A DNA stretch of 64,000 nt from Paulinella micropora (GCA_009731375.1 BJOX01000027.1:420763-484762), one strand, 5' to 3'. Counted from the stretch's first letter, positions 24,576 to 37,277 are shown. The notes: a model not told the origin generated them from the sequence alone. Numbers and translations: made by a program.

Positions 24576-24872
24576 CAATCTTAGCCTCTAGCGTCTTCTC
24601 CCTAGCCAGCGCTTGCGACACTAAGTAGATAGGTAGGTAGGTAGGTAGGTAGATAGATAGATAGAGGTAGATAGGTAGGTGGGTAGGTAGGTAGGCAGTT
24701 AGGTAGGTAGGTAAATAGGTAAGCAAGTATGTAGATAGATAGATAGCGATCTTATCCTCAAGCGTCTTCTCCCTAGCCAGCGCTTGCGAAACTAAGTAGA
24801 TAGGTAGGTAGGTAGGTAGATAGATAGGTAGATAGCTAGGTAGGTAGGTAGGTAGGTAAATAGGTAAGCAAG

Positions 24873-24903
<31 letters not shown>

Positions 24904-25140
24904 CGATCTTAGCCTCTAGCGTCTGCTCCCTAGCCAGCGCTTGCGACACTAAGTAGATATGTAGGTAGGTAGATAGATAGATAGATAGGTAGGTAGGTAG
25001 ATAGGTAGGTAGGTAGGTAGGTAGGCAGGTAGGTAGGTAGGTAAATAGGTAAGCAAGCAGATAGATAGATAGATAGATAGATAGATAGCGATCTTGGCCT
25101 GCAGCGTCTTCTCCCTAGCCAGCGCTTGCGACACTAAGTA
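22395..25140 (-). repeat. Acceptor-side echo array of exon 21 (16 copies)
   Basis: Sixteen copies (near 22399, 22564, 22745, 22958, 23153, 23338, 23486, 23630, 23810, 23963, 24146, 24321, 24575, 24748, 24904, 25088) contain the CACTTAG-type acceptor and SQALARE(K/Q)TLEAK codons, then end at a shared junction into GATA repeats. Most spacers are GTAG then GATA and 130-200 bases long. Two junction classes exist, after AAG-ATC and after AAG-ACG. Confidence 0.9.
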
Positions 25141-25182
25141 GATAGGTAGGTAGGTAGGAAGGTAGGTAGGTAGGTAGGTAGG

Positions 25183-25214
<32 letters not shown>

Positions 25215-25242
25215 CAGACAGATAGATAGATAGCTATCTAAC

Positions 25243-25275
25243 CTGGGCTGCGCACTCCGGCCAGATCTTCTTGAA
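25243..25275 (-). CDS. Gene B exon 20: coiled coil, duplicate of the end of exon 19
   Basis: Acceptor ATAGACAG and donor GTTAGATAG enclose 2 + 10 codons + 1; with the preceding G it reads VQEDLAGVRSP. It is clearly related to the last third of exon 19 (LQDELAAVRSS), and the donors and following bases are identical. Confidence 0.7.
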
Positions 25276-25278
25276 CTG

Positions 25279-25309
<31 letters not shown>

Positions 25310-25313
<4 letters not shown>

Positions 25314-26184
25314 GTCCTGGGCATGACGGTAAACTGCATCCCGGAGTTGGACTCGACCCACTGGCACCTACAGCCTGGTGGTCGATCTATCTATCTCCTT
25401 CAGCCCTTCACCAGCTGTTTTTGCAGTCGCAGCTGGTGCAGCGTGACTGGCCAGGGCTGATGACTACCCTTCATCGGCCCTCGATACACTCTCAAACTGT
25501 TCGGGAAAGCCCTAAGAGCCTTCGATACCGCGGCCTGCGGGAAACCGCAAGGTGCAGCAGTCGAGGTAACGCTCGTCGGATGGTAAAAACTCGAAGGATA
25601 TGGCCACGCAGGGAATAATGGGTAACCCGCAGCCAAGTCCCTTCTTGTCAGGCCAACCCCGCGCATGGCTCCTACTCGGTACGACTACCTCTGATTGGCT
25701 GCCTTGGACTGACTTGGTGTTCCGACGTGAGTTTAGTGACCAGTGGATATGGCAAATGGTCACTACTCTCGACGTCGGCCCACTTATGTCACCGCTGCAG
25801 CTGGCCCGGTAGTCCTCCGTCGCCACTACCCAGTGGTGTCCTGACAAATGGGAAAGGTTCAGAGACTAGACGGGAGTGGGATCTTCCTGTGTGCGGGTAG
25901 GCACATAAGCAGGGAGATCTTAAGGTATAGTCCGGCCGCCGCGAAAGTGGTCGCCTTGGATGAAGCTCGAGGGTTGGTGTACCCCTCGGGCCCGAGCCTT
26001 GGCGGGGCACGTGATCACGGACACGTGTCTGGGTTGGTTCTACGGCCCTCTAGCCAGGGAGGGTCGTAGAACCGTCAGACTGCACAAATTCGGGGCCTAG
26101 TGCCCATTCCCAGCCCGCTACCCAGTCGCCGATTGGCGGCGGGGTGGAATGGATGCCTATGTCTTCGGATATGCAGAGCTGATA
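25310..26184 (+). mobile_element. Unclassified 0.9 kb insert ending in a TATC tail
   Basis: A GC-rich non-repetitive block lies between microsatellites in the intron separating exons 19 and 20. Its right end (CAGAGCTGATAGACCAAACA) runs directly into TATC repeats, as R1 does. No long open frame or known domain is seen. It resembles a LINE 3' untranslated region or SINE, and the assignment is tentative. Confidence 0.4.
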
Positions 26185-26193
26185 GACCAAACA

Positions 26194-26278
<85 letters not shown>

Positions 26279-26283
26279 GTCTG

Positions 26284-26362
<79 letters not shown>

Positions 26363-26371
26363 CTATCTAAC
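26185..26371. repeat. TATC, CT and TA tracts
   Basis: Three consecutive simple repeats join the insert tail to the donor of exon 19. Confidence 0.9.
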
Positions 26372-26430
26372 CTGAGCTACGCACTGCTGCCAGCTCGTCT
26401 TGCAGTGTGATGACCAGCAGTGCCGTTTGC
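26372..26430 (-). CDS. Gene B exon 19: coiled coil
   Basis: Acceptor TTTAACAG and donor GTTAGATAG enclose 1 + 19 codons + 1 (QTALLVITLQDELAAVRSS). Phase fits exon 18 (ending AG, giving Arg) and exon 20. Confidence 0.75.
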
Positions 26431-26435
26431 CTGTT

Positions 26436-26436
<1 letters not shown>

Positions 26437-26526
<90 letters not shown>

Positions 26527-26644
26527 CACACACACACACACATAACACACACTCTTCTTGCACTGTGTTTACCAGCAGCGCCGCTTGCCTGTTAAACACA
26601 CACACACACACACACACAAGAGAGAAGAGAGAGAGAGAAAAGAG

Positions 26645-26692
<48 letters not shown>

Positions 26693-26813
26693 AGAAGAAA
26701 AAGAGAGAGAGAGAGCACACACACATACACACATACACACAACACACACTCCTCTTGCACTGTGTTTACCAGCAGCGCCGTTTGCCTGTTAAACACAAAC
26801 ACACACACACACA

Positions 26814-26893
<80 letters not shown>

Positions 26894-26989
26894 CACACAC
26901 ACACATAACACACATAACACACACTCTTCTTGCACTGTGTTTACCAGCAGCGCCGTTTGCCTGATAAACACACACACGCACAAGAGAGA

Positions 26990-27039
<50 letters not shown>

Positions 27040-27200
27040 AGAGAGAGAGCACACACACATACACACACACACACACTTAACACACACTCTTCTTGCACTG
27101 TGTTTACCAGCAGCGCCGTTTGTCTGATTAAACACACACACACACATCAAGGACTATTATTTTTGTTATTGCTATTGTTATTGTTCTTGTAATACTACTT

Positions 27201-27258
<58 letters not shown>

Positions 27259-27268
27259 CACCACCACC

Positions 27269-27324
<56 letters not shown>

Positions 27325-27435
27325 AACACACACTCTTCTTGCACTGCGTTTACCAGCAGCGCCGTTTGTCTGATTCAACACACACACACACATAAAGGAC
27401 TATTATTTTTGTTATTGTTATTGTTATTGAAATAT

Positions 27436-27524
<89 letters not shown>

Positions 27525-27577
27525 TAACACACACTCTTCTTGCACTGCGTTTACCAGCAGCGCCGTTGCCTGATTAA
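26437..27577 (-). repeat. Acceptor-side echo array of exon 19 (6 copies)
   Basis: Copies near 26551, 26750, 26922, 27090, 27333 and 27531 carry the exon 19 acceptor and QTALLVNTVQEE codons, then TGTGTG. Spacers are CA+GA for the first four and ACT/ATT for the last two. None has a donor. Confidence 0.85.
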
Positions 27578-27624
27578 ACACACACACACACACACACACC
27601 ACATACACACACACGCACACCAAC

Positions 27625-27694
<70 letters not shown>

Positions 27695-27870
27695 NNNNNN
27701 NNNNNNNNNNNNNNNNNNNNNNNNNNNNNNNNAACACACACACACAGACACACACACACACACACCACACACAGGCTGGACAGAGGCCATCGGAACACAC
27801 ACCCACACACACCAACACACACACACACACACACACACAGACATCACACCTGGCCTGGCTGAGAGCGTCC

Positions 27871-27909
<39 letters not shown>

Positions 27910-27981
27910 TACACACAGACATCACACCTGGCCTCGCTGAAAGCTCTGGCCTCTCTCTCTCTCTCTCTCTCATCATCACAC
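27578..27981 (-). repeat. CA and CT repeats with gap 27695-27732 and donor echoes of exon 18
   Basis: Echoes at 27842-27880 and 27921-27960 repeat the end of exon 18 and its GTGTGATG donor. Confidence 0.7.
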
Positions 27982-28073
27982 CTGGCCTGGCTGAGTGCGT
28001 CCTCTCTGGCTTGTCTCTCTGCCGCCTCCTGGGCCGCGCTCGCAGCCAGCGCCGCGTCCAGCCTTTGCGTCTC
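27982..28073 (-). CDS. Gene B exon 18: Ala/Glu-rich coiled coil
   Basis: Acceptor TTGTGTTAG and donor GTGTGATG enclose 30 codons + 2, starting ETQRLDAALAASAAQEAAER. It is strongly helical. Phase fits exons 17 and 19. Confidence 0.8.
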
Positions 28074-28359
28074 CTAACACAAGAAGGAGAAGAAGGAGAA
28101 GAAGGAGAATGAAAGGGAGAAGGAGAAGGAGGAGGCTGCGCCGCGCTCGCAGCCAGCGCCGCGTCTAGCCTTTGCTTCTCCTAACACAAGAGGAAGAAGG
28201 AAGGAGAAGGAGAAGAAGGAGAGGAAGCGGTCGCAGCCAGCGCCGAGTCCAGCCTTTGCCTCTCCTAACACAAGAAGAAGAGGGAGAAGGAGAAGGAGGA
28301 GGAGGAGGAAGAGGAGAAGGAGAAGAAGAAGAAGAAGAAGAAGAAGAAGAAGAAGAAAA

Positions 28360-28392
<33 letters not shown>

Positions 28393-28687
28393 AAGAAGAG
28401 AAGAAGAAGAAGAAGAAGAAGGAGAAGAAGGAGAAGAAGGAGGAGAAGAAGAAGGAGAAGAAGAAGAAGAAGAAGAAGAAGAAGAGAAGAAGAAGAAGAA
28501 GAAGAAGAAGAAGAAGAAGAAGAAGAAGAGAAAGAGAAGAAGAGAAAGAGAAGAAGAAGAAGGAGAAGAAGAAGAAGAAGAAGAAGAAGGAGAAGAGGAA
28601 GAAGAAGAAGAAGAGGAGGAAGAAGAAGAAGAAGAGGAGGAAGAAGAAGAATTGGAAGAAGAGGAAGAAAAGGAAAAAGAAGAAGAA

Positions 28688-28719
<32 letters not shown>

Positions 28720-28858
28720 AGGGGAAGAAGAAGAAGGGGAAGAAGGGGAAGAGGAAGAAGAAGAAGAAGAAGAAGAAAAGGAAGAAGAAGAAAAGGAAGA
28801 AGAAGAACAGGAAGAAGAGGAAGAAGAGGAGGAGGAGGAGGAAGAAGAAGAAGAAGAG

Positions 28859-28908
<50 letters not shown>

Positions 28909-28920
28909 TGAAAAAGTCAA
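28074..28920 (-). repeat. Acceptor echoes of exon 18 and a 600-base GAA/GGA polypurine tract
   Basis: Echoes at 28136-28195 and 28229-28280 carry the exon 18 start and acceptor. From 28280 to 28860 the plus strand is almost all purine, then ATA repeats. Poly-Glu or poly-Ser frames here are repeat translation, not genes. Confidence 0.85.
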
Positions 28921-30374
<1,454 letters not shown>

Positions 30375-30451
30375 CTCATTGGCCCGCTCTTTTTCTCGAG
30401 CGAATTCCCTGTGAACGCGCTGCAGCTCCAGGGCGGCCTCCTGCTCGAAGC
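30375..30451 (-). CDS. Gene B exon 17: coiled coil
   Basis: Acceptor CTATCAAG and donor GTCGTAGATAG enclose 2 + 25 codons, starting [20 protein letters not shown]. It is the only copy with a donor, at the downstream edge of its array. Confidence 0.8.
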
Positions 30452-30497
30452 CTTGATAGATAGGTAGGTAGGTAGGTAGGTAGGTAGAAAGATAGAC

Positions 30498-30546
<49 letters not shown>

Positions 30547-30710
30547 TATAGATAGATAGAGAGATAGATAGACGCGTTGCAGTTCTAGGGCGGCCTCCTG
30601 CTCGAAGCCTGGATAGATAGATAGATAGATAGGTAGGTAGATAGGTAGGTAGGTAGGTAGAAAGATGGATAGATAGAGGGATAGATAGATAGATAGATAG
30701 GTAGGTAGGT

Positions 30711-30745
<35 letters not shown>

Positions 30746-30798
30746 GAGAGATAGATAGACGCGTTGTAGTTCTAGGGCGGCCTCCTGCCGGAAGCCTG

Positions 30799-30835
<37 letters not shown>

Positions 30836-30954
30836 GTAGGTAGATAAGTAGGTAGATAGGTAGATAGATAGACAGGTAGACAGTTAGGTATGTAGGTAGA
30901 TAGATAGATAGATAGATGGATAGATAGATGGATAGATAGATAGATAGATAGATG

Positions 30955-30995
<41 letters not shown>

Positions 30996-31228
30996 GGATA
31001 GATAGATAGATAGGTAGATAGTGCTGCAGCTCCAGGGCGGCCTGCTCGAAGCCTGGACAGACAGACAGACAGATGGATAGATAGATAGATAGATAGGTAG
31101 GTAGGTAGGTAGGTAGGTAGGTAGGTAGGTAGGTAGGTAGATGATGAATATATAGATAGATAGATAGACAGATAGATAGACAAATAGGTCGATAGGTATA
31201 TAGATAGATAGATAGGTAGGTAGGTAGG

Positions 31229-31265
<37 letters not shown>

Positions 31266-32294
31266 TGTTAGTTAGTGCTGCAGCTCCAGGGCGGCCTCCT
31301 GCTCGGCGCCTGGACAGAAAGACAGACAGATGGATAGATAGATAGGTAGGTAGGTAGGTAGGTAGGTAGGTAGGTAGGCAGGTAGGTAAGTAGATGGATA
31401 GATAGATTATATAGATAGATAGATAGATAGATAGGTAGATAGTGCTGCAGCTCCAGGGCGGCCTCCTGCTCTGCGCCTGGGCAGACAGACAGACAGATGG
31501 ATAGATAGATAGGTAGGTAGGTAGGTAGGTAGATAGATAGGTAGATAGATGGATAGATAGATAGATAGATAGGTAGATAGTGCTGCAGCTCCAGGGCGGC
31601 CTCCTGCTCCGCGCCTGAAGAGACAGACAGACAGATAGATAGATAGATAGGTAGGTAGGTAGGTAGGTAGGTAGGTAGGTAGGTAGGTAGATAGATGAAA
31701 TATCGACTAATGTCAGAAAAAAGGAGCTTCTGATTTCGTCAACCAGGAAGTCTGTGGGTAAAGTATTAACCCGATGCCCAGCTAAGCCGTGATGTTTGCA
31801 CGGAAGGGACTGATACAGGCAATACCAAAGCTCCCTAGTACCAGGCGGGGCCAGGGCTCGTTCCATAAAGCGCCCCTTGCAGAACGAGCTCCCACCTCCA
31901 TTACAGAGGGCCCAGTAAGCAGATGGAGTTTCGAGACTGTTCGACAGTCTAGTATAAACCGACAGAGCACTGTGGGTTTTATTCCGGGCTCAACAAGCGA
32001 GAAAGGGCACCCTGAGGGAACAGGATTGTGCTTCCCGTCGCTATTTCGGCATGTGACTTATAGGCGTATGGCTAGGCACACATAAGGCACCCCACCACGG
32101 GCCCAGCACACCCACACCATCCCCTAATTCTCTGTCTGTCGACAGATGGCACCCATTTCCAAAAAATCAAGCCCAAGAGAGGGTCAGTGACACCTCAAGT
32201 GGCCTTGGTTCATTCCGTAGAGTAAGTGATAAGATCAACTGATGAAATATCGACTAATGTCAGAAAAAAGGAGCTTCTGACTTCGTCAACCAGG

Positions 32295-32346
<52 letters not shown>

Positions 32347-32478
32347 GGATAGATAGATAGATAGATTGTTAGTGCTGCAGCTCCAGGGCGGCCTCCTGCT
32401 CCGCGCCTGGACAGACAGATGGATAGATAGGTAGGTAGGTAGGTAGGTAGGTAGGTAGGTAGATAGATAGATGGACGA

Positions 32479-32509
<31 letters not shown>

Positions 32510-33173
32510 TCTATCTATCTATCCATCTGTCTGTCTTTCTGTCCAGGCTTCGAGCAGGAGGCCGCCCTGGAGCTGCAGCACTAACTAACAATCTATCTAG
32601 GTAGGTAGGTAGGTAGATAGATAGATAGATAGATAGATAGGGATAGGTAGATAGATTGTTAGTTAGTGCTGCAGCTCCAGGGCGGCCTCCTGCTCGAAGC
32701 CTGGACAGACAGACAGACAGATGGATAGAGAGATAGGTAGGTAGGTAGGTAGGTAGATAGATAGATAGATAGATAGGGATAGGTAGATAGATTGTTAGTT
32801 AGTGCTGCAGCTCCAGGGCGGCCTCCTGCTCGAAGCCTGGACAGACAGACAGACAGATGGATAGATAGATAGATAGGTAGGTAGGTAGGTAGATAGATAG
32901 ATAGATAGATAGGGATAGGTAGATAGATTGTTAGTTAGTGCTGCAGCTCCAGGGCGGCCTCCTGCTCGAAGCCTGGACAGACAGACAGACAGATGGATAG
33001 AGAGATAGGTAGGTAGGTAGGTAGGTAGATAGATAGATAGATAGATAGGGATAGGTAGATAGATTGTTAGTTAGTGCTGCAGCTCCAGGGCGGCCTCCTG
33101 CTCGAAGCCTGGACAGACAGACAGACAGATGGATAGATAGATAGATAGGTAGGTAGGTAGGTAGGTAGGTAGG

Positions 33174-33226
<53 letters not shown>

Positions 33227-33395
33227 TGTTAGTTAGTGCTGCAGCTCCAGGGCGGCCTCCTGCTCGAAGCCTGGACAGACAGACAGACAGATGGATAGAT
33301 AGATAGATAGGTAGGTAGGTAGGTAGGTAGATAGATAGATTGTTAGTTAGTGCTGCAGCTCCAGGGCGGCCTCCTGCTCGAAGCCTGGACAGACA
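30452..33395 (-). repeat. Acceptor-side echo array of exon 17 (about 13 direct, 1 inverted)
   Basis: Copies share the GTCCAG acceptor, [10 protein letters not shown] codons and a common junction (ALELQH then TAACTAACAATC in the distal copies). Direct copies start near 30574, 30765, 31020, 31274, 31440, 31578, 32373, 32665, 32800, 32937, 33077, 33235 and 33347. An inverted copy is at 32536-32596. R1 copy c is inserted within the array. Confidence 0.9.
31696..32296 (-). mobile_element. Retroposon family R1, copy c (longest)
   Basis: Minus-strand copy with the constant 3' end at 31696. The terminal 55 bases recur in the same orientation at 32241-32296, so the longest copy is bounded by short direct repeats or is a head-to-tail pair. 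GATA repeats adjoin both outer ends. Confidence 0.65.
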
Positions 33396-33473
33396 GACAG
33401 ACAGATGGAGAGATAGATAGAGAGAGGTAGGTAGGTAGGTAGGTAGGTAGGTAGATAGATAGATAGATAGATG

Positions 33474-33514
<41 letters not shown>

Positions 33515-33570
33515 CTACCCTGCTTTGCCTGTTGCACCGCCGCCAGCTCTGCGGCATAGCGTAGGTAATG

Positions 33571-33603
<33 letters not shown>

Positions 33604-33607
33604 CTAC
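33396..33607 (-). repeat. GTAG/GATA repeats with one donor echo of exon 16
   Basis: The echo at 33514-33562 repeats the exon 16 3' half and the GTAGCTATC donor. Confidence 0.75.
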
Positions 33608-33680
33608 CCTGCTTTGCCTGTTGCATCGCCGTCAGCTCTGCGGCATAGCGCGCCTGCTCGGCGCTTAGCTGCTGATTCGC
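33608..33680 (-). CDS. Gene B exon 16: coiled coil
   Basis: Acceptor CACACACAG and donor GTAGCT enclose 24 codons + 1 (ANQQLSAEQARYAAELTAMQ, then QAKQ). Phase fits exon 17. Confidence 0.75.
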
Positions 33681-33812
33681 CTGTGTGTGCGTGTGTGTGT
33701 GTGTGTGTGTGTTTGTGTGTGTAACTGTCTGTCTGTCTGCTGCACCGCTAGACTCGCCTGCAGAGCCGCCAGTGTGTATGCGTGTGTGTGTGTGTGTGTG
33801 TGTGTATCTGTC

Positions 33813-33855
<43 letters not shown>

Positions 33856-33856
33856 A

Positions 33857-33929
<73 letters not shown>

Positions 33930-33971
33930 GTGAGTGAGAGAGAGAGTGTGTGTGTGTGTGTGTGTGTGTGG

Positions 33972-34014
<43 letters not shown>

Positions 34015-34027
34015 TCTGTGTGTCTGT
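33681..34027. repeat. CA/GT and GA tracts with an exon 15-like piece
   Basis: The piece at 33739-33775 repeats part of exon 15 (LAALQASLAVQQ). The rest is dinucleotide repeat. No convincing donor for exon 15 is seen here. Confidence 0.7.
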
Positions 34028-34129
34028 CTGCAGCACCGCCTCCACGGTCCCCTGCAGAGCCGCCAGTGCTTGATCCTTCTCCACAAGCGAGTTGGCAAGC
34101 TCCAGCAACCGCTGCGCCGTCTTGCCCGC
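34028..34129 (-). CDS. Gene B exon 15: coiled coil (low-coordinate border uncertain)
   Basis: Acceptor TCATCTAG starts 34 codons beginning AGKTAQRLLELANSLVEKDQ and ending AVLQ. No GT follows the last codon; the next bases are ACAGACAC. An internal GTGGAG after LQGT is the only nearby alternative. Assembly collapse in the dinucleotide tract is possible. Confidence 0.65.
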
Positions 34130-34204
34130 CTAGATGAGAAAAGAAATTGTAAATGTATTCCTTCATTCATTCATACATTCATACATACACAAACACACAC
34201 ACAC

Positions 34205-34249
<45 letters not shown>

Positions 34250-34278
34250 AATACATACATACATACATACATACACAC
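34130..34278. other. Intron 14: unique start then TA and ACAT repeats
   Basis: A short intron with a pyrimidine-rich acceptor (TTTCTTTTCTCATCTAG). No echoes are seen. Confidence 0.7.
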
Positions 34279-34420
34279 CTCCGCCGTTTTCTCTTCCAGC
34301 TGCGCCGTGAGGGAGGCAAGGCTCGCTTCTAACGCTGCGATCTGCGACGCGCCCTCTGACTGGTGCGCACTCTGCTTCACTGACAGCTCCTGCTCCAGCG
34401 CCCGCGCCTGTTCCAACTGC
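34279..34420 (-). CDS. Gene B exon 14: coiled coil
   Basis: Acceptor TTTTTTTAG and donor GTGTGTATG enclose 1 + 47 codons, starting QLEQARALEQELSVKQSAHQ and ending QLEEKTAE. Phase fits exon 13 (ending AG). Confidence 0.85.
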
Positions 34421-34584
34421 CTAAAAAAAAAACAAAAAAAAACAGCCCAATTCATTTTTTTTTTAACGGTTGAAAAGCCGGTGGGGCCGGACTAGGTTAA
34501 AATTTTTCCGGAAATTCTTCCGCATTGTAAAAACATTTTCTTCTATATCGAGTGATTTCGGCGCAAGTTTTGCAAGAAGTAGAC
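34421..34584. other. Intron 13, compact and mostly unique
   Basis: One of the few short introns without tetranucleotide repeats, with a poly-T tract before the acceptor. TTTTTCCGGAAATT suggests a small palindrome. Confidence 0.65.
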
Positions 34585-34990
34585 CTGTTCAAGTCGGTGT
34601 TCTGCGCGGTGAGCGTGGCGATCTTGTTTTTGGCCTCTTGGAACTGCTCGGTGCGCAGGGACAGCGCAGACGCCGTGGCCGACGCCTCTTCTTGCGTCTT
34701 GCCCAGTTGCTGTTCCATTTCGTTCAGTTTCTCCTGCAGACCTGACAGCTCGCTGTCCTTTTCGCTCTGCTGACGGGCAGCGACCGCCAGCTCCGCTTGC
34801 TTCTGCTGCTCCTGTCGCTCCTTGGCCTGAAGGCGGGAGGCAAGCACCACCGACTCCTCTTTCAAGGCAGCGATCGCATGCTCCTGCGCCTCGGCGTGCT
34901 GCTTAGCCCTGCGCGCTGTGTCCTCGTGCGCCGTCTTCTCCTCCTCCAGCTTGCTCGCCAGGTCTTGCAGCTTGGCTTTGTCCTGGTCGC
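34585..34990 (-). CDS. Gene B exon 13: long coiled coil
   Basis: Acceptor TATGAAG and donor GTCTAC enclose 2 + 134 codons + 2, with heptad repeats throughout (DLASKLEEEKTAHEDTARR, ELSGLQEKLNEMEQQLGKTQ). It is GC-rich with no stops, and phase agrees on both sides. Confidence 0.9.
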
Positions 34991-35101
34991 CTTCATACAT
35001 ACACACATACATACATACATACCTACATACATACATACATACATACATACATACATACATGTATAAATACATATATACATACAATATACATACATACATA
35101 C

Positions 35102-35135
35102 CTTCGCTGGTCTTTGCTGCTAGGCTGCTTCTGGC
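35102..35135 (-). CDS. Gene B exon 12: short linker in coiled coil
   Basis: Acceptor CTATCAG and donor GTATGTATG enclose 11 codons + 1 (ARSSLAAKTSE). Phase fits exons 11 and 13. Confidence 0.7.
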
Positions 35136-35137
35136 CT

Positions 35138-35195
<58 letters not shown>

Positions 35196-35207
35196 AAGAT
35201 AGATAGG

Positions 35208-35243
<36 letters not shown>

Positions 35244-35248
35244 CAGAC

Positions 35249-35308
35249 CTCCGCACTTTGCTTGGCCAGCTGCTCCAGCGTCTGCTGTAGGCTGCTGACG
35301 GTGTCCTC
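35249..35308 (-). CDS. Gene B exon 11: coiled coil
   Basis: Acceptor CATCCCAG and donor GTCTGTCTATC enclose 20 codons in phase 0 (EDTVSSLQQTLEQLAKQSAE). It is the only copy with a usable donor; the next one (35344-35422) is full length but has GC instead of GT. Confidence 0.8.
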
Positions 35309-35343
35309 CTGGGATGATATGATATGATATGATAATGATATGA

Positions 35344-36300
35344 TATGATATGGCCTCCGCACTTTGCATGGCCAGCTGCTCCAGCGTCTGCTGCAGATTG
35401 CTGACCAACTCCTCCTGGGACATGATGTGGTATGATATGATATGATATGATATTTGATATGATATGATATGATAATGATATGATATGATAATGATAGGCT
35501 GCTGTAGGCTGCTGACCACGTCCTCCTGGGACATGATGTGGTATAATATGATATGATAATGATATGATAATGATATGATATGATATGATAATGATATGAT
35601 ATGATAATGATATGATATGATAATGATATGATATGCCTGCTGCAGGCTGCTGACCACGTCCTCCTGGGACATGATGTGGTATGATATGATATGATAATGA
35701 TATGATAATGATATGATATGATATGATATATGATATGATAATGACATGATATGATATGATATGATATGATAATGATATGATATGATATGATATGATATGA
35801 TATGCCTGCTGCAGGCTGCTGACCACGTGCTCCTGGGACATGATGTCGTATGATATGATATGATAATGATATGATAATGATATGATATGATATGATAATG
35901 ATATGATATGATAATGATATGATAATGATATGATAATGATATGATATGATATGATATGCCCTGCTGCAGGCTGCTGACCACGTCCTCCTGGGACATGATG
36001 TGGTATGATATGATATGATAATGATATGATAATGATATGATACGATATGATAATGATATGATATGATATGATATGATAATGATATGATAATGATATGATA
36101 TGATATGCCTGCTGCAGGCTGCTGACCGCGTCCTCCTGGGACATGATGTGGTATGATATGATATGATAATGATATCATAATGATATGATATGATATGATA
36201 ATGATATGACATGATATGATATGATAATGATATGATAATGATATGATATGATATGATATGCCTGCTGCAGGCTGCTGACCACGTCCTCCTGGGACATGAT
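35344..36300 (-). repeat. Acceptor-side echo array of exon 11 (7 copies)
   Basis: Copies near 35344 (full-length exon without donor), 35497, 35634, 35803, 35959, 36107 and 36259 carry GTCCCAG and EDVVSSLQQ codons, separated by GATAT/AATGAT pentamers. Confidence 0.9.
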
Positions 36301-37277
36301 GGGGTATGATATGATATGATATGATGATATGATAATGATATGATATGATATGATAATGATATGATATGATATGATAATGATATGATAACGATATGATATG
36401 ATAATGATATGATATGATATGATATGATATGATATGATATGATAATGATATGATATGATATGAATGATAATGATATGATATGATATGATATGATATGATA
36501 TAATAATGATATGATATGATATGATATGATAGGATATGATAAAGATATGATATGATAATGATATGATATGATATGATATGATAATGATATGATATGATAT
36601 GATATGATAATGATATGATATGATACGATATGATACGATATGATTATGATATGATATTATATGATATGATATGATAATGATATGATGTGATATGATATGA
36701 TAATGATATGATATGATATGATATGATATGATATGATAATCACATGATATGATATGATATGATATGATATGATAATGATATGATAATGATATGATATGAT
36801 ATGATATGATATGATATCGATATGATATGATATGATATGATAATGATATATAATGATATGATATGATAATGATACGATAATGATAACGATAACGATAAAC
36901 GATATAAACGATAAACGATCGTATGATTAATGATACATGATACATGATACATGATACATGATATATGATATATGATATATGATATAATATGATATATGAT
37001 ATGATATATGATATATGATATGATACGATATGATATATGATATGATATGATATGATATGATATTACATGATACGATATGATATGATATGATATGATATGA
37101 TATGATACGATATGATATGATACGATATGATATGATATGATATGACATGATACGATATGATATGACATGATGCGATATGATATGATATGATATGATACGA
37201 AATGACATGATATGATATGATATGATCAAAATACGATATGGTATGGCATGACACGACGTCTTAAGCTATGCTATGAC
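36301..37277. repeat. GATAT pentanucleotide array
   Basis: About 950 bases of ATGAT/GATAT units with scattered TGATAA, ACGAT and ATGTATC variants, ending at the exon 10 donor (GTCATAGCATAG). Confidence 0.9.

Noticed and set aside
22395-25140. Regular repeats with spacers resembling a CRISPR array
   Set aside because: The repeats are exon fragments with splice sites and the spacers are microsatellite rather than unique sequence; the DNA is eukaryotic.
25500-25850. Protein-coding gene in the unique block between exons 19 and 20
   Set aside because: Open frames are short on both strands, with no domain-like pattern; the block ends in a TATC tail like a retroposon.
28165-28864. Poly-Glu and poly-Ser frames
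   Set aside because: Direct reading of the GAA/TTC tract, with no start context or flanking coding sequence.
35344-36300. Echoes of SQEDVVSSLQQ as genuine repeated coiled-coil exons
   Set aside because: Only the copy at 35249-35308 has a GT donor; the others run from the codons straight into GATAT repeats or have GC.
37261-37277. Stop codon at the end of exon 10 (KVIA then stop) as the end of gene B
   Set aside because: A GTCATA donor precedes it, and phase-0 coiled-coil exons 11-23 continue the same heptad pattern downstream. A short isoform ending here cannot be excluded.
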